Shown piece by piece: positions 1 through 9,469 of a stretch of 64,000 nucleotides of DNA. Position 1 is the stretch's first letter; every line of letters starts with the position of its first letter. A program made the translations under genes and the position numbers. The stretch lies in assembly GCA_024707075.1 (NCBI GenBank), contig JANQAK010000006.1, forward strand, positions 496,001-560,000, given 5' to 3'. Source of the DNA: Afipia sp. GTDB taxonomy: Bacteria; Pseudomonadota; Alphaproteobacteria; Rhizobiales; Xanthobacteraceae. The notes under the pieces were generated by a model. The model was not told the origin of the DNA and made no database searches. It saw only the letters and a program-made list of their open reading frames with translations.

Positions 1-129
1 ATCGGCGGTTCATGGACACATGGCCCCATATCACGAGCGGATGGGGCGCCATCGTGTCGAAGTAATTGATCTTGAGCCTCCCATCCTAGTGCTTTGCGAG
101 TTGCTTCAAATTTCATGAGATTGTAGTAG
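1..129. other. Left edge, 3' end of an unseen upstream gene possible
   Basis: All forward frames close before the first glycosyltransferase: one stops at 61-63 and another at 116-118. Either could be the tail of a gene lying to the left, but the visible piece is too short to identify. No promoter or terminator is evident. Confidence 0.3.
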
Positions 130-1194
130 ATGATTTCTCTCCATCTTACAGGCGGTGATAATTTCGGCTGGGCGCTTGACGAGGATCTGCGGACGTTCGC
201 TGAAGCATTGCCGGCTGGAGTGGCGCCGGTTTCACTGGAGGATTCCAATGCGGTCTATTCGCCCTGGTGGAGAGGTCTGGAAGAGCTTGGTGCGCAGGCT
301 TTGGAAGGCAAGGTCGTTCTTTGCGGCCTTGATAACCCGCTCAGTCATTGGGTCAAGCAGCCCCGCTTTCATCGCGTCCTTGATGTTGTAAGCCTTTGGG
401 TGGCTCATTCCGATGAGGCTTTGATGCAAGCGCGGGCTTTGGGGTTGCCTGCTCGATATGTTCCTTACATGCTGCGCACGGATGTGTTCAGGCCCCTTGC
501 AGATCTGAGGGATAAGCGTTCGGAATTCCGGGCAAAATGGAATATCCCGGAATCCTCATATCTGATCGGGAACTTTCAGCGCGATACTGAAGGTTCAAAT
601 CTGGCAGAACCAAAGCTACAGAAAGGCCCGGATCTATTCGCGGAGGTCATGCGTGAACTGGTCGCGCGAGGATTCCCGGTTCATGTCTTGCTCGCAGGGC
701 CGCGCCGCCATTGGTTGTCCAGCAAACTTGCGGCTTACGGTGTGCCTTTCACCTTTGTCGGCAAGGCAACGGCTGGGGATGATATCGCAACGAATTTGCT
801 GAGCCGCGACCAACTGAACGAGCTTTACCAAATGCTCGATCTGTATGTGCTGACGAGCCGTTGGGAGGGCGGGCCTTACGCCCTGCTCGAGGCCGCAGGT
901 ACGCGTTGCAAGGTCGTGAGCACGCCAGTTGGAATCGCAAGGGATATCCTGGAGCCTGCGTCCTTGGCGGCGGATGCCGCTTCACTCGTCGAGCGGATTT
1001 CCGCGGATATCAATGGGAAAATTCTGGATTCGACGATCGGTCCCCAGTACGAGCGCGTTCAACGCAATCACACGCCGCTTGCGGCCCGTAAGCATGTCGG
1101 AGAGTTGCTTGCGGAGATTCCTCGTGTGCAGCCGTTTGCCATCGTGCCTCAGGAGCGGCGAGGCACGATTCCTGGGAATCCGGCCGTTCGTTAA
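130..1194 (+). CDS. Glycosyltransferase, GT4/GT-B type
   Basis: Likely a retaining GT-B glycosyltransferase that adds a sugar to a surface polysaccharide precursor on the cytoplasmic side of the membrane. The C-terminal half carries the usual sugar-nucleotide signature, with an acidic pair spaced by seven residues in the stretch EGGPYALLEAAG (about residues 246-257) followed by a conserved Val-Gly turn. The N-terminal half is divergent, as is normal for the acceptor-binding domain. At 354 residues it is slightly short for the family. It is the first of five same-strand genes with short gaps (20 nt to the next), so an operon with asnB and the later transferases is likely. Donor and acceptor cannot be told from sequence. 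Confidence 0.85.
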   Translation: MISLHLTGGDNFGWALDEDLRTFAEALPAGVAPVSLEDSNAVYSPWWRGLEELGAQALEGKVVLCGLDNPLSHWVKQPRFHRVLDVVSLWVAHSDEALMQARALGLPARYVPYMLRTDVFRPLADLRDKRSEFRAKWNIPESSYLIGNFQRDTEGSNLAEPKLQKGPDLFAEVMRELVARGFPVHVLLAGPRRHWLSSKLAAYGVPFTFVGKATAGDDIATNLLSRDQLNELYQMLDLYVLTSRWEGGPYALLEAAGTRCKVVSTPVGIARDILEPASLAADAASLVERISADINGKILDSTIGPQYERVQRNHTPLAARKHVGELLAEIPRVQPFAIVPQERRGTIPGNPAVR

Positions 1195-1214
1195 AGAAGC
1201 GGGTTCAGCGAGTT

Positions 1215-2156
1215 ATGAGACGGTTGCCCCGATGGCGGCGGCCACTTCGCGGAAGGACCGTTACTTTCTTTCGAGAGTTTGTGAAGCCGCCATACGGAGG
1301 CGGCAATCAATTCATGCTCGCGCTCCGGAATGAATTCTCGCGCCGCGGGATTAATGTTTTGGTCAACGAGGTGAATGAGAGCGTTGAGGGGTACTTCTTT
1401 GACTCGGTCTGGTTCGACGAGGGTCTTCTTAATGATCTTGCGAAGCTCAACCGGCCGAAAGTCGTTCACAGAATCGATGGGCCGATTCATCTCTATCGTG
1501 GCAAGGACAAGGAAATCGACGACAGGATATTTGAAATCAATCGTGCCTTTGCGACCTCGACTGTACTTCAGTCGGTTTTCACCATGCGGAAGGTATATGA
1601 AGTCGGCTATCGGCCGGTTAATCCGCTGGTGGTCTGGAATGGAGCGAATCCGGAAATTTTCAATCTCACGGGACGTCAGCCATTCTCGGGCAATCGTAAA
1701 ACCCGGATCATCTCGACGAGTTGGTCGAACAATCCACTTAAGGGCGGCGATGTTTATAAGTGGCTTGATGAGAATCTGGATTTCGACAGGGTCGAGTATC
1801 TGTTTGTCGGTCGAGCATCGGCAAACTTTCGCAATATAAGAATGATAGAGCCCGTCGGATCAGAGAAATTGGCGGAATATCTGAGGAGTAGTGATATCTA
1901 TATTACCGCCAGTCAGAACGACCCATGTTCGAACGCGCTGATTGAAGCGATGTCGTGTGGATTGCCGGCTGTCTATCTGAATTCTGGCGGGCATCCCGAG
2001 CTTGTCGGCTACGGGGGTCTTCCTTTCGAAGAGGCAAGCGAAGTGCCGGATTGTCTCGATCGAATTTCCGCTCACTACAATCTGTTCCAGAACTGCCTCC
2101 GGCCGCCCACGATTGCGCAAGCTGCGGACGCCTACCTTGCCTGTCTCGACGACTAG
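1215..2156 (+). CDS. Glycosyltransferase, GT4/GT-B type
   Basis: Second glycosyltransferase of the cluster, 313 residues. Near the N-terminus it has the motif PPYGGGNQF, typical of a glycine-rich loop in GT-B enzymes that handle polysaccharide precursors. Near residues 237-251 it has the family signature CSNALIEAMSCGLP. The first 14 residues are arginine-rich and look unlike the family, so the true start may lie slightly downstream, although no better start codon with a ribosome site is visible. It lies 20 nt after the preceding transferase and 18 nt before asnB. Role inferred: assembly of an exopolysaccharide or O-antigen unit. Confidence 0.82.
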   Translation: MRRLPRWRRPLRGRTVTFFREFVKPPYGGGNQFMLALRNEFSRRGINVLVNEVNESVEGYFFDSVWFDEGLLNDLAKLNRPKVVHRIDGPIHLYRGKDKEIDDRIFEINRAFATSTVLQSVFTMRKVYEVGYRPVNPLVVWNGANPEIFNLTGRQPFSGNRKTRIISTSWSNNPLKGGDVYKWLDENLDFDRVEYLFVGRASANFRNIRMIEPVGSEKLAEYLRSSDIYITASQNDPCSNALIEAMSCGLPAVYLNSGGHPELVGYGGLPFEEASEVPDCLDRISAHYNLFQNCLRPPTIAQAADAYLACLDD

Positions 2157-2174
2157 CAAATGGCTGGATAGACA

Positions 2175-4109
2175 ATGTGCGGAATAGCGGGTTTTGTTGA
2201 TCATGCCCTCAAGGGAAACGGGGGCGAACTCGCGCGCCGCGCCCGGGCTATGGGTGATGCAATTGCCTATAGAGGGCCGGATGCGAGCGGCATCTGGATC
2301 GATGATACCCCGGGAGTAGCTCTTTCGCATCGACGCCTCTCCATTGTCGAATTATCGGAAGCCGGTGCGCAGCCCATGATCTCGGCCGACGGTCGCTGGG
2401 CAATGAGTTACAATGGTGAGATTTACAACAGCGATGACATCCGCCGAAATCCGGCGCTTCGCTCGATCGTGTGGCGCGGGCATTCCGATACGGAAACCAT
2501 TCTCGAATCGGTCGCGCAACGCGGCGTGGATGCCACATTGGAAGATTTGAGCGGCATGTTTGCGATTGCGTTGTGGGATCGCAAGGAAAAGACCTTGCAC
2601 CTCATTCGCGATCACCTGGGCATCAAGCCACTCTTTTTTTCCCGGCGTGAAGGAGGGATATACTTCGCGTCGGAGATGAAAGGCCTTCACGCCGCCAGGG
2701 CGTTTACCTTCGATATCGATCCGTCGTCCGTCGCGAGCTTTCTCCGGTTTGGTTATGTTCCGGCGCCATTCTCGATCTACAGGGGAGTCGAGAAGCTCAT
2801 GCCGGGCGAGCATTTGGCTGTTTCGGTCGATGGCATGTGTGTCCGTCGTCGCTACTGGTCCGCTGCTGATGTTGCATTGAAAGGTGTGGCTGCACCGCTT
2901 GAATTTTCCGATGATGAGGCAATCGAGCAACTCCAGGCGTTGCTGGCTGATGCGGTCTCGCGGCAGATGATGGCCGACGTCCCTCTCGGAGCTTTCCTGT
3001 CAGGAGGTGTTGATTCATCAACCGTTGCGGGTCTCATGGTGGCTGCCGGGCGAGGGCCTGTTCGCACGTTCTCAATCGGTTTTCCCGAGTTCGGTTTTGA
3101 CGAGTCGCAAGAGGCTGCGGCTGTCGCCCGTCATCTCGGCACCGAGCATACCGAACTCATTGTGACAGCATCCGATGCGCTCGCAGTGGTGCCGCAGCTT
3201 GCAGAAATGTATGACGAACCTTTCGCCGATTCCTCGCAGATCCCGACGCATCTTGTTTCGAGGTTGACGCGACAGCACGTTACAGTGGCGTTGTCCGGCG
3301 ATGGTGGCGATGAATTGTTCGGCGGTTATAACCGTTATCGGCTGGCTGAGGGCATGTGGCAGAAGCTGTCGAAACTTCCACTCGGTATACGGCACACCGC
3401 GTCAGGCGTGCTGAATGCAGTGCCGATGTCGTGGGTCGATGGTCTTGCCTCACTGGCGCCGCGTGGACTCCTGCCGTCACAGCCAGCGGACAAACTGCGA
3501 AAATTTGCCAATGTGATGACACTCGACCCGGAGGGGATTTATCGGCGTCTGGTCAGTCAATGCGAAGATCCTGCCGCGCTTGTACCGCAGGCGATGGAGC
3601 ATCCGATCGCATCATGGTCCAGCGCACCGATCGGTGCATTGCCGACGTTTCTCGACCGCATGCAATTGCTCGATACGATAACCTATTTGCCTGACGATAT
3701 TCTTCAGAAGGTGGACCGTGCTTCCATGGCTGTCGCGCTGGAAGTGCGTCCGCCAATCCTCGATCGTCGCGTGGTGGAGTTTTCATGGCATCTGCCCCGC
3801 CGTTTCAAGATTCGCAATGGCGAAACAAAGTGGCTGTTGCGGCGTGTTGCCGAGCGCATGGTCCCGAAGCATCTGCTCGATCGGCCAAAAATGGGCTTTG
3901 GAGTTCCGCTCGCTGAATGGCTGCGTGGACCCCTGAGAGAATGGGCAGAGGATATGCTTGATCCGCGGCATCTGGGAGGCGGTTTTCTCGATGTGGGCGC
4001 GGCACGGCGATTATGGGCCGATCACCTGACGGGTCGCAGGAATTGGGCCTATGCGTTATGGACGATTTTGATGTTTGAAGCCTGGCGTCGACGTTGGGCG
4101 AGCCTCTAG
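2175..4109 (+). CDS. asnB: Asparagine synthase (glutamine-hydrolysing)
   Basis: Class II glutamine amidotransferase fused to an ATP pyrophosphatase synthetase domain, 644 residues, the normal length. The catalytic nucleophile is Cys2 (MCGIAGF). The PP-loop FLSGGVDSS lies at about residues 274-282, and the downstream SGDGGDELFGGY motif of the synthetase site is present. Family chemistry is transfer of glutamine amide nitrogen to an acyl-adenylate, classically aspartate. Copies inside polysaccharide clusters, as here between glycosyltransferases, are often thought to amidate sugar carboxylates such as uronic acids, but that is inference. It could equally be the cell's asparagine synthase. Confidence 0.93.
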   Translation: MCGIAGFVDHALKGNGGELARRARAMGDAIAYRGPDASGIWIDDTPGVALSHRRLSIVELSEAGAQPMISADGRWAMSYNGEIYNSDDIRRNPALRSIVWRGHSDTETILESVAQRGVDATLEDLSGMFAIALWDRKEKTLHLIRDHLGIKPLFFSRREGGIYFASEMKGLHAARAFTFDIDPSSVASFLRFGYVPAPFSIYRGVEKLMPGEHLAVSVDGMCVRRRYWSAADVALKGVAAPLEFSDDEAIEQLQALLADAVSRQMMADVPLGAFLSGGVDSSTVAGLMVAAGRGPVRTFSIGFPEFGFDESQEAAAVARHLGTEHTELIVTASDALAVVPQLAEMYDEPFADSSQIPTHLVSRLTRQHVTVALSGDGGDELFGGYNRYRLAEGMWQKLSKLPLGIRHTASGVLNAVPMSWVDGLASLAPRGLLPSQPADKLRKFANVMTLDPEGIYRRLVSQCEDPAALVPQAMEHPIASWSSAPIGALPTFLDRMQLLDTITYLPDDILQKVDRASMAVALEVRPPILDRRVVEFSWHLPRRFKIRNGETKWLLRRVAERMVPKHLLDRPKMGFGVPLAEWLRGPLREWAEDMLDPRHLGGGFLDVGAARRLWADHLTGRRNWAYALWTILMFEAWRRRWASL

Positions 4110-4118
4110 AGGGCGCAT

Positions 4119-5324
4119 ATGGCTGACGCTGAGTCTGGGCGCCCCCGCATTCTGGTGGTCACCAAGAAACTGGCATTGGGCGGGGCAGAGCGTCACCTTG
4201 CCGGAACGCTCCCGGACATCAGGTCGCGCGGGCTGGCCATAGAATTATTTGTGCTTGAGCGCGGTGGCGAACTGGAAGAAGGCCTGACCGCTAGGGGTGT
4301 ACCGATCAGCGGGGCGTTCCGGAGTCTGGGTCGTGTGCCGCATTTGCTGGTGGCCGCTGCGGCGCTGTATCGTCGCATCCGCACGATGCGTCCGGACATT
4401 GTCCATTTTTTCCTGCCGGAACCTTATGTATTGGGCGCGCTCGTCGCGATGATCGCCCGCCAGAACATATGTATCATGAGCCGACGTTCGCTGGCGAACT
4501 ACCAAAGGAAGCACCCGCTTCTTGCACGCATAGAACATTTGCTGCATCGGAGGATGGCGGCGCTGGTTGGAAATTCGCAAGCCGTTGTCGAGGAGCTTGC
4601 CGGTGAGACGCGGGATCGCGGCAAGATAGGCCTCATTCACAACGGTCTTGTCCTCGATGGTCTTGCAGCTAACGCACCAGGCGAAGCGCAACGTACAGCG
4701 TTGAATATCCCGCTGGACGCATTCGTGATGGTGATCGTTGCGAATCTTTTTCCTTACAAGGGGCACTCCGATCTCCTGAATGCGCTCGGCGACGTGGCAT
4801 CGCGATTGCCGCAGCCATGGAGACTTCTCATTGTGGGACGCGATGAGGGGGAAGGACCGCATCTCAAACTGCAAGCCGCGCAACTGGGTATTGCAGACAG
4901 GATTTTATGGCTCGGCGAGCGCAGGGATGTCGAAGCCATTTTTGCTGCTGCTGATCTTGGTCTTCTCGTGTCACATGAAGAAGGCTTCTCGAATGCCTTG
5001 ATCGAGGCCATGGCGCACGGGCTGCCAATGATTGCGACCGCTGTGGGAGGAAATCTGGATGCGATTGTCGATGGCCGGTCCGGACGGCTGGTGCCGGTGG
5101 GAAACACGGCGCGTCTCGGTGAGGCAATCCTCGAACTGGCCGAGAATCCGTCGACGCGTAAAGCGCTCGGGCTCGCGGCGCGGGAGCGGGCAACGGCTAT
5201 GTTCTCTCAGGCAGGTTGCGTCGATCGCTATGTGCGCCTTTATCGCGGTATCGGACATTCGCCAGAATATCCGGTGCAGGCCATTATTGAGGGGGCATTG
5301 CCAGCCGTGAAGGCGCCGCACTAG
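4119..5324 (+). CDS. Glycosyltransferase, GT4 family
   Basis: Complete GT-B transferase of 401 residues. The N-terminus has the GGAERHL motif (about residues 25-31) common in GT4 enzymes of polysaccharide clusters. The C-terminal donor domain has EEGFSNALIEAMAHGLP (about residues 286-302) followed by GGN, the usual nucleotide-sugar site. It starts 9 nt after asnB, so it is probably co-transcribed. Substrate unknown. Confidence 0.9.
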   Translation: MADAESGRPRILVVTKKLALGGAERHLAGTLPDIRSRGLAIELFVLERGGELEEGLTARGVPISGAFRSLGRVPHLLVAAAALYRRIRTMRPDIVHFFLPEPYVLGALVAMIARQNICIMSRRSLANYQRKHPLLARIEHLLHRRMAALVGNSQAVVEELAGETRDRGKIGLIHNGLVLDGLAANAPGEAQRTALNIPLDAFVMVIVANLFPYKGHSDLLNALGDVASRLPQPWRLLIVGRDEGEGPHLKLQAAQLGIADRILWLGERRDVEAIFAAADLGLLVSHEEGFSNALIEAMAHGLPMIATAVGGNLDAIVDGRSGRLVPVGNTARLGEAILELAENPSTRKALGLAARERATAMFSQAGCVDRYVRLYRGIGHSPEYPVQAIIEGALPAVKAPH

Positions 5325-5409
5325 AGGCGGTTTCGTTCTTGGTTATCCGGCAATTGCATGTCAGAACATCCCGGCTGAAGTGCGTGTTTTAAGAAATGAT
5401 CCGGCTATT

Positions 5410-6895
5410 ATGTCATCGTCTCCGCTGTCGTCTTCCGTGACTTCGTTGGTCTCCCCGCCTGCTTCCATGTCTTTGCGCAAGATGGAAATTCTTGCGCATT
5501 CGGAGAAGCATGCTGCCTCGCGTTCCGAATGGCGGCGCAAGGCCGCGTTCTTTCATCGCGAGGATGAGGCCTATCTGCGCTTTCTCATTCCGAAGGGAAA
5601 GCGGGTGCTGGAGATCGGCTGCGGGATCGGCGATACGCTCGCGGCTTTGGAGCCATCTTACGGTGTGGGTATCGACATTAGCCCGGCCATGATCGATCAC
5701 GCGAAATCGCTGCATCCCGGTCTGACGTTTCACGTCGGGGATGCGGAAAGCCGGGACATTTACGAAAAGCTCGAAGGGACGTTCGACTATATCCTGGTTG
5801 TCGACGCAATCGGCTCGCTCGACGATTGTCAGGCGTTCTTCGATCTGCTGCATCCCCTGTGTACGCGCGAAACGCGACTGGTGATTGGCTATTTCTCGCA
5901 CCTTTGGTATCCGGTTTTGAAGCTGGTCGAGTGGGCCGGGCAACGGATGCCGCATCCGCCGCAAAATGTGCTCGCGCCTGCGGACGTTCAGGCCATAGCG
6001 CGTCTTGCGAATTTCGACCCGGTGAAGTCCGAGCAACGGTTGCTGATGCCGATTTCGCTGTTTGGAATCGGCCGGTTTGTGAACCGGTTCATCAGCGTTC
6101 TTCCTGGATTCCGGATGTTCGCATTGCGTCACTATGCGGTATGCCGCTCGTTGCCAAAGATCGATGATGACAATCTGAAATCCGTGACGGTTGTGGTTCC
6201 GGCGCGCAACGAGCGCGGCAATATCGAGCCAGCCGTGCAACGTATCCCTCAGTTCTGCGATGACATTGAGATCATTTTCATCGAGGGGCACAGCAAGGAC
6301 GGCACCTTCGAGGAAATGGAGCGTGTCAAGGCCGCCTATCCCGACAAGGATATCAAGCTGATGCGCCAGCCCGGCAAGGGCAAAGCTGATGCAGTCTTCA
6401 CAGCCTATGATGTGGCGCGAGGCGACGTCCTGATGATCCTCGATGCGGATCTCACCATGCCGCCCGAGCAATTGCCAAAGTTCTGGAATGCGATCAAGTC
6501 GGGGCAGGGCGAGTTTATCAATGGTTCCCGCCTGGTCTATCCGCTGGCAGATGACGCCATGCGGTTTCTGAACCTGATTGCCAATAAAACTTTTTCTTAT
6601 CTGTTTTTCCTGGCTGCTCAATCAACGATACACCGACACGCTTTGCGGTACGAAAGTCATGCGCCGGTCTGATTATTACCGGCTACGCGATGGAAAAGCA
6701 TATTTCGGTGATTTCGATCCGTTCGGTGATTTCGATCTGATTTTCGGTGCGTCGAAACTCAACCTTAAGTCGGTTGATATGCCGATCCGTTATGCGGCTC
6801 GCTCATATGGCGAAACGCAGATTTCGCGTTTCCGGCATGGCGTGATGCTGCTGAGAATGGTGGTCTTTGCCTTTTTCAAGATCAAGGCACAGTGA
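5410..6895 (+). CDS. Bifunctional SAM methyltransferase / GT2 glycosyltransferase, frameshifted as read
   Basis: Two-domain protein of about 494 residues after correction. Residues 1-240 are a class I methyltransferase with the SAM loop VLEIGCGIGD near residue 66. From about residue 258 a family 2 glycosyltransferase begins (VTVVVPARNERGN), with the DADLT metal-binding motif near residue 345. The reading frame breaks at a run of five T at 6604-6608. Removing one T restores LFSWLLNQRYTDTLCGTK and continues to the stop at 6893-6895. As read, frame one ends at 6672. An upstream GTG at 5380 is in frame, but ATG 5410 is the more natural start. GT2 proteins of this type often use polyprenyl-phosphate acceptors. 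It ends the first transferase run. Confidence 0.85.
6604..6608 (+). other. Probable one-base insertion in a T run (frameshift)
   Basis: The five-T run should be four T to keep the glycosyltransferase domain open. Protein similarity continues without a gap across the site once one T is removed. Confidence 0.85.
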
Positions 6896-6955
6896 CGTTT
6901 TAATGCGACCGTACGATGCGGTTTGGATGAAAGACGCGCCAGTCAGAGTAAATGC

Positions 6956-7948
6956 CTAGGACTTCCTCAGGTCAGAAATATCCTGATCCAGTATGTCTTC
7001 ATCGGTTGTTACGGGGTCGTTTTTTGTCTTCTCCGCGCTCAGAACCCAGACCAGCCCGCCGATGGCGCCCACGATGAACGATGATGCGCCGAACAGCAGC
7101 GACACCACGGTGCCGTCGGTTGGCGCGAGGCCGGCGTAGCCGAACGCGACCATCATGGTCGCTTCGCGCACGCCCCAGCCGGCGATTGAAATCGGCAGCA
7201 TGGTGATCAGCATGATCGGCGGGATCAGCATGAACAACTGCTCGAAAGCCGCGGGCGCCGCGATGGAGCGCACCGCGCACCAGGCGATCACCACCGCCAT
7301 CACATGGATGAGCAACGACAGCACCGCGATCTTCGGTCCGCTGCCGCGGTTGAAAATGACCTGATTGGCGATCACGGAGCAGGCGTGGATATGGCGCAAC
7401 GGCCAGAATGTCCTCAGCCACAGCCATGGCAGCCTGCCATAGGCCAGAAAGCCAAGGCCCGCCGATATGGCGGCCACATCGATCAGCAGGAGGGCGAGCC
7501 GCCCGTGGGCATTGCCGATCAGGTCATAGCTCCAGGGGAGACTTGCGACCACGATGAGGGCAAGCGCGATCAGACCGATGGCGCGGTCGACCAGCACCGA
7601 GTAGGTGGCCGCGCGCCAGCCTGCACCGGTCTGGCGCACCAGCCAGAGCCGCATGGCGTCGCCGCCGATGGTCGACGGCAGCGTCTGGTTGAAGAAGGCG
7701 CCGATCATGTTGTAGCGGAAGGCCTGCCCGGTTCCGAGCGGGGCTGCGCATTGCGCGCTGATTTCACGCCAGCGCAGCGCGCCGAGGAAAATCTGGAAGA
7801 TCGTCGCCAGCACGGCCAGCAGAACCCACACGGGGCTGATCTGGCTCAGGCGGGACTGGATCGCCGCAAAATTGATGCCGCGAAAGGCGATGTAGAGCAG
7901 CGCCGCCGAGACCACTATTCGAACGGCTAGAAGGAGAAATCCGCGCAT
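6956..7948 (-). CDS. Flippase-like integral membrane protein (UPF0104 / LPG synthase TM domain)
   Basis: 330 residues, nearly all hydrophobic segments (about eight helices), with the pattern of the lysylphosphatidylglycerol synthase transmembrane domain family. The soluble aminoacyl-transferase domain of full MprF is absent, so only the membrane or flippase half is present. Motifs typical of the family include RWREI near residue 60, TLPSTIGGDAMRLWL near residue 90 and GWGVREATM near residue 258. It is divergently transcribed from the sugar dehydrogenase. Stand-alone proteins of this kind occur beside glycolipid and polysaccharide genes; substrate is unknown. A paralogue lies at 49568-50629. 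Confidence 0.85.
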   Translation of the reverse strand: MRGFLLLAVRIVVSAALLYIAFRGINFAAIQSRLSQISPVWVLLAVLATIFQIFLGALRWREISAQCAAPLGTGQAFRYNMIGAFFNQTLPSTIGGDAMRLWLVRQTGAGWRAATYSVLVDRAIGLIALALIVVASLPWSYDLIGNAHGRLALLLIDVAAISAGLGFLAYGRLPWLWLRTFWPLRHIHACSVIANQVIFNRGSGPKIAVLSLLIHVMAVVIAWCAVRSIAAPAAFEQLFMLIPPIMLITMLPISIAGWGVREATMMVAFGYAGLAPTDGTVVSLLFGASSFIVGAIGGLVWVLSAEKTKNDPVTTDEDILDQDISDLRKS

Positions 7949-8049
7949 TCCGGACCGCGATGGTTAACGTTGCTGGATCTGATGGAGGGCCTGGATAACA
8001 GCGCCTGGCAGCCAATTTCAGGGCCTTGGTATGGCTTTAGGGCTGCCGT

Positions 8050-8077
8050 GGCAATAGGTAAGCGCCCGCCTATTGCC
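8050..8077. promoter_or_regulatory. Perfect 9-bp inverted repeat in a divergent intergenic region
   Basis: GGCAATAGG at 8050-8058 and its reverse complement CCTATTGCC at 8069-8077 flank a 10-base loop, between the divergent genes at 7948 and 8167. It could be a dyad operator or an RNA hairpin in the leader of the downstream operon. There is no U-tract, so it is not a normal terminator. Confidence 0.4.
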
Positions 8078-8166
8078 GCGGCCACCGCGCGGCGGCTAAA
8101 GAGGGCAGCTTGATCCGGGGGCACCTGACGTACATGCCTCTCATTGAGACTTGAGGACGGAAATTG

Positions 8167-9450
8167 GTGGCACACGGGCGCAAGATTGCGGTCATCGGGC
8201 TGGGTTATGTGGGATTGCCGGTTGCAGTCGCCTTCGCGCGCGCCGGCGCCTCTGTGGTCGGGTTTGATATCGATCAGAGGCGCATCGCGGAATTGTGCGG
8301 GTTTCATGACCGCACCCATGAAGTCGAGGCGGCGGACCTGCGCCAGGCCTCGCTCACATTCACGCATGATGCGAATGCGCTGGCGTCGTCTGACTTTTTC
8401 ATCGTCACGGTGCCGACGCCGATCGATGAGGCGCGCCAGCCTGATCTCGGCGCGATGTTCGCGGCCTCGCGAACTGTTGGATCGGCGCTCAAGAAGGGCG
8501 ACATCGTCGTCTATGAATCGACGGTCTATCCCGGCGCGGTCGAGGACGATTGCGTGCCGCTGCTTGAGAAGGCTTCGGGGCTGAAAGCGGGCGTGGATTT
8601 CAAGGTCGGTTATTCGCCCGAGCGCATCAATCCCGGCGACAAGCAGCATCGATTTGAGACGATCATGAAGGTCGTCTCGGCGCAGGATGCGGCGACGCTC
8701 GATGTTGTTGCCAATGTTTATGGTTCGGTCGTCACCGCCGGCATCCATCGCGCTCCTTCCATCAAGGTCGCCGAGGCGGCGAAGGTGATCGAGAACACCC
8801 AGCGCGATCTCAACATCGCGTTCATGAACGAATTGTCGCTGATCTTCCAGGCGCTGAATATCGACACCGGCGACGTGCTGGCGGCGGCGCGCACCAAATG
8901 GAACTTCATGCCGTTCCAGCCGGGCCTCGTCGGCGGGCACTGCATCGGCGTCGATCCGTATTATCTGACCTACCGCGCGGAGAAGGCGGGATATCATCCA
9001 GAGGTCATTCTCGCCGGCCGCCGCATCAATGATGGCATGGGCCAGCGCATCGCGCGCGAGTGCATCCGCGGCATGTTGCGGCGTAAGAGCAACGGCGGCG
9101 TTGTCACCATTCTCGGCCTCACGTTCAAGGAAGACGTTCCGGACACGCGCAATTCGCGCGTGGTCGATGTCATTCGCGAGCTGCAATCGTTCGGCCTCAC
9201 GGTGCAGGTCAGCGATCCGATGGCGGATCCCTCCGATGCGCTGCATGAATACGGTGTCACGCTCACCGATTTTACTTCCTTGCAACCTGCCGATGCGGTG
9301 ATCATGGCGGTCGCTCACAAGACCTACATCGACGCGGGCTGGCCGATGATCCAGAAATTGCTGGCGGGCGGGCAAGGTCTCGTTCTCGATGTGAAGATGA
9401 AACTTGAGCGCAGCAAGCTGCCGGACGGCATCGAGCTCTGGCGCCTCTGA
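8167..9450 (+). CDS. UDP-sugar 6-dehydrogenase, WbpA/TviB-like
   Basis: NAD-dependent four-electron oxidation of a UDP-hexose(amine) C6 hydroxyl to the uronic acid. The Rossmann motif GLGYVGLPVAVAFARAG is at the N-terminus. The catalytic cysteine is in GGHCIGVDPYYL (about residues 256-267), and the motif after it, YHPEVILAGRRIND, is characteristic of the UDP-N-acetylhexosamine dehydrogenase branch rather than UDP-glucose dehydrogenase. The start is GTG 8167 (six bases after an AGGACGG ribosome site), not the TTG one codon earlier. It begins a same-strand run with an epimerase (19-nt gap) and ManC. Likely supplies an N-acetylated uronic acid precursor for surface polysaccharide. Confidence 0.88.
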   Translation: MAHGRKIAVIGLGYVGLPVAVAFARAGASVVGFDIDQRRIAELCGFHDRTHEVEAADLRQASLTFTHDANALASSDFFIVTVPTPIDEARQPDLGAMFAASRTVGSALKKGDIVVYESTVYPGAVEDDCVPLLEKASGLKAGVDFKVGYSPERINPGDKQHRFETIMKVVSAQDAATLDVVANVYGSVVTAGIHRAPSIKVAEAAKVIENTQRDLNIAFMNELSLIFQALNIDTGDVLAAARTKWNFMPFQPGLVGGHCIGVDPYYLTYRAEKAGYHPEVILAGRRINDGMGQRIARECIRGMLRRKSNGGVVTILGLTFKEDVPDTRNSRVVDVIRELQSFGLTVQVSDPMADPSDALHEYGVTLTDFTSLQPADAVIMAVAHKTYIDAGWPMIQKLLAGGQGLVLDVKMKLERSKLPDGIELWRL

Positions 9451-9469
9451 CCATCCGTTGGAAAAATCA

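Noticed and set aside
5413-6621. 402-codon antisense frame in the methyltransferase-GT2 gene
   Set aside because: Shadow of a real two-domain gene on the other strand.
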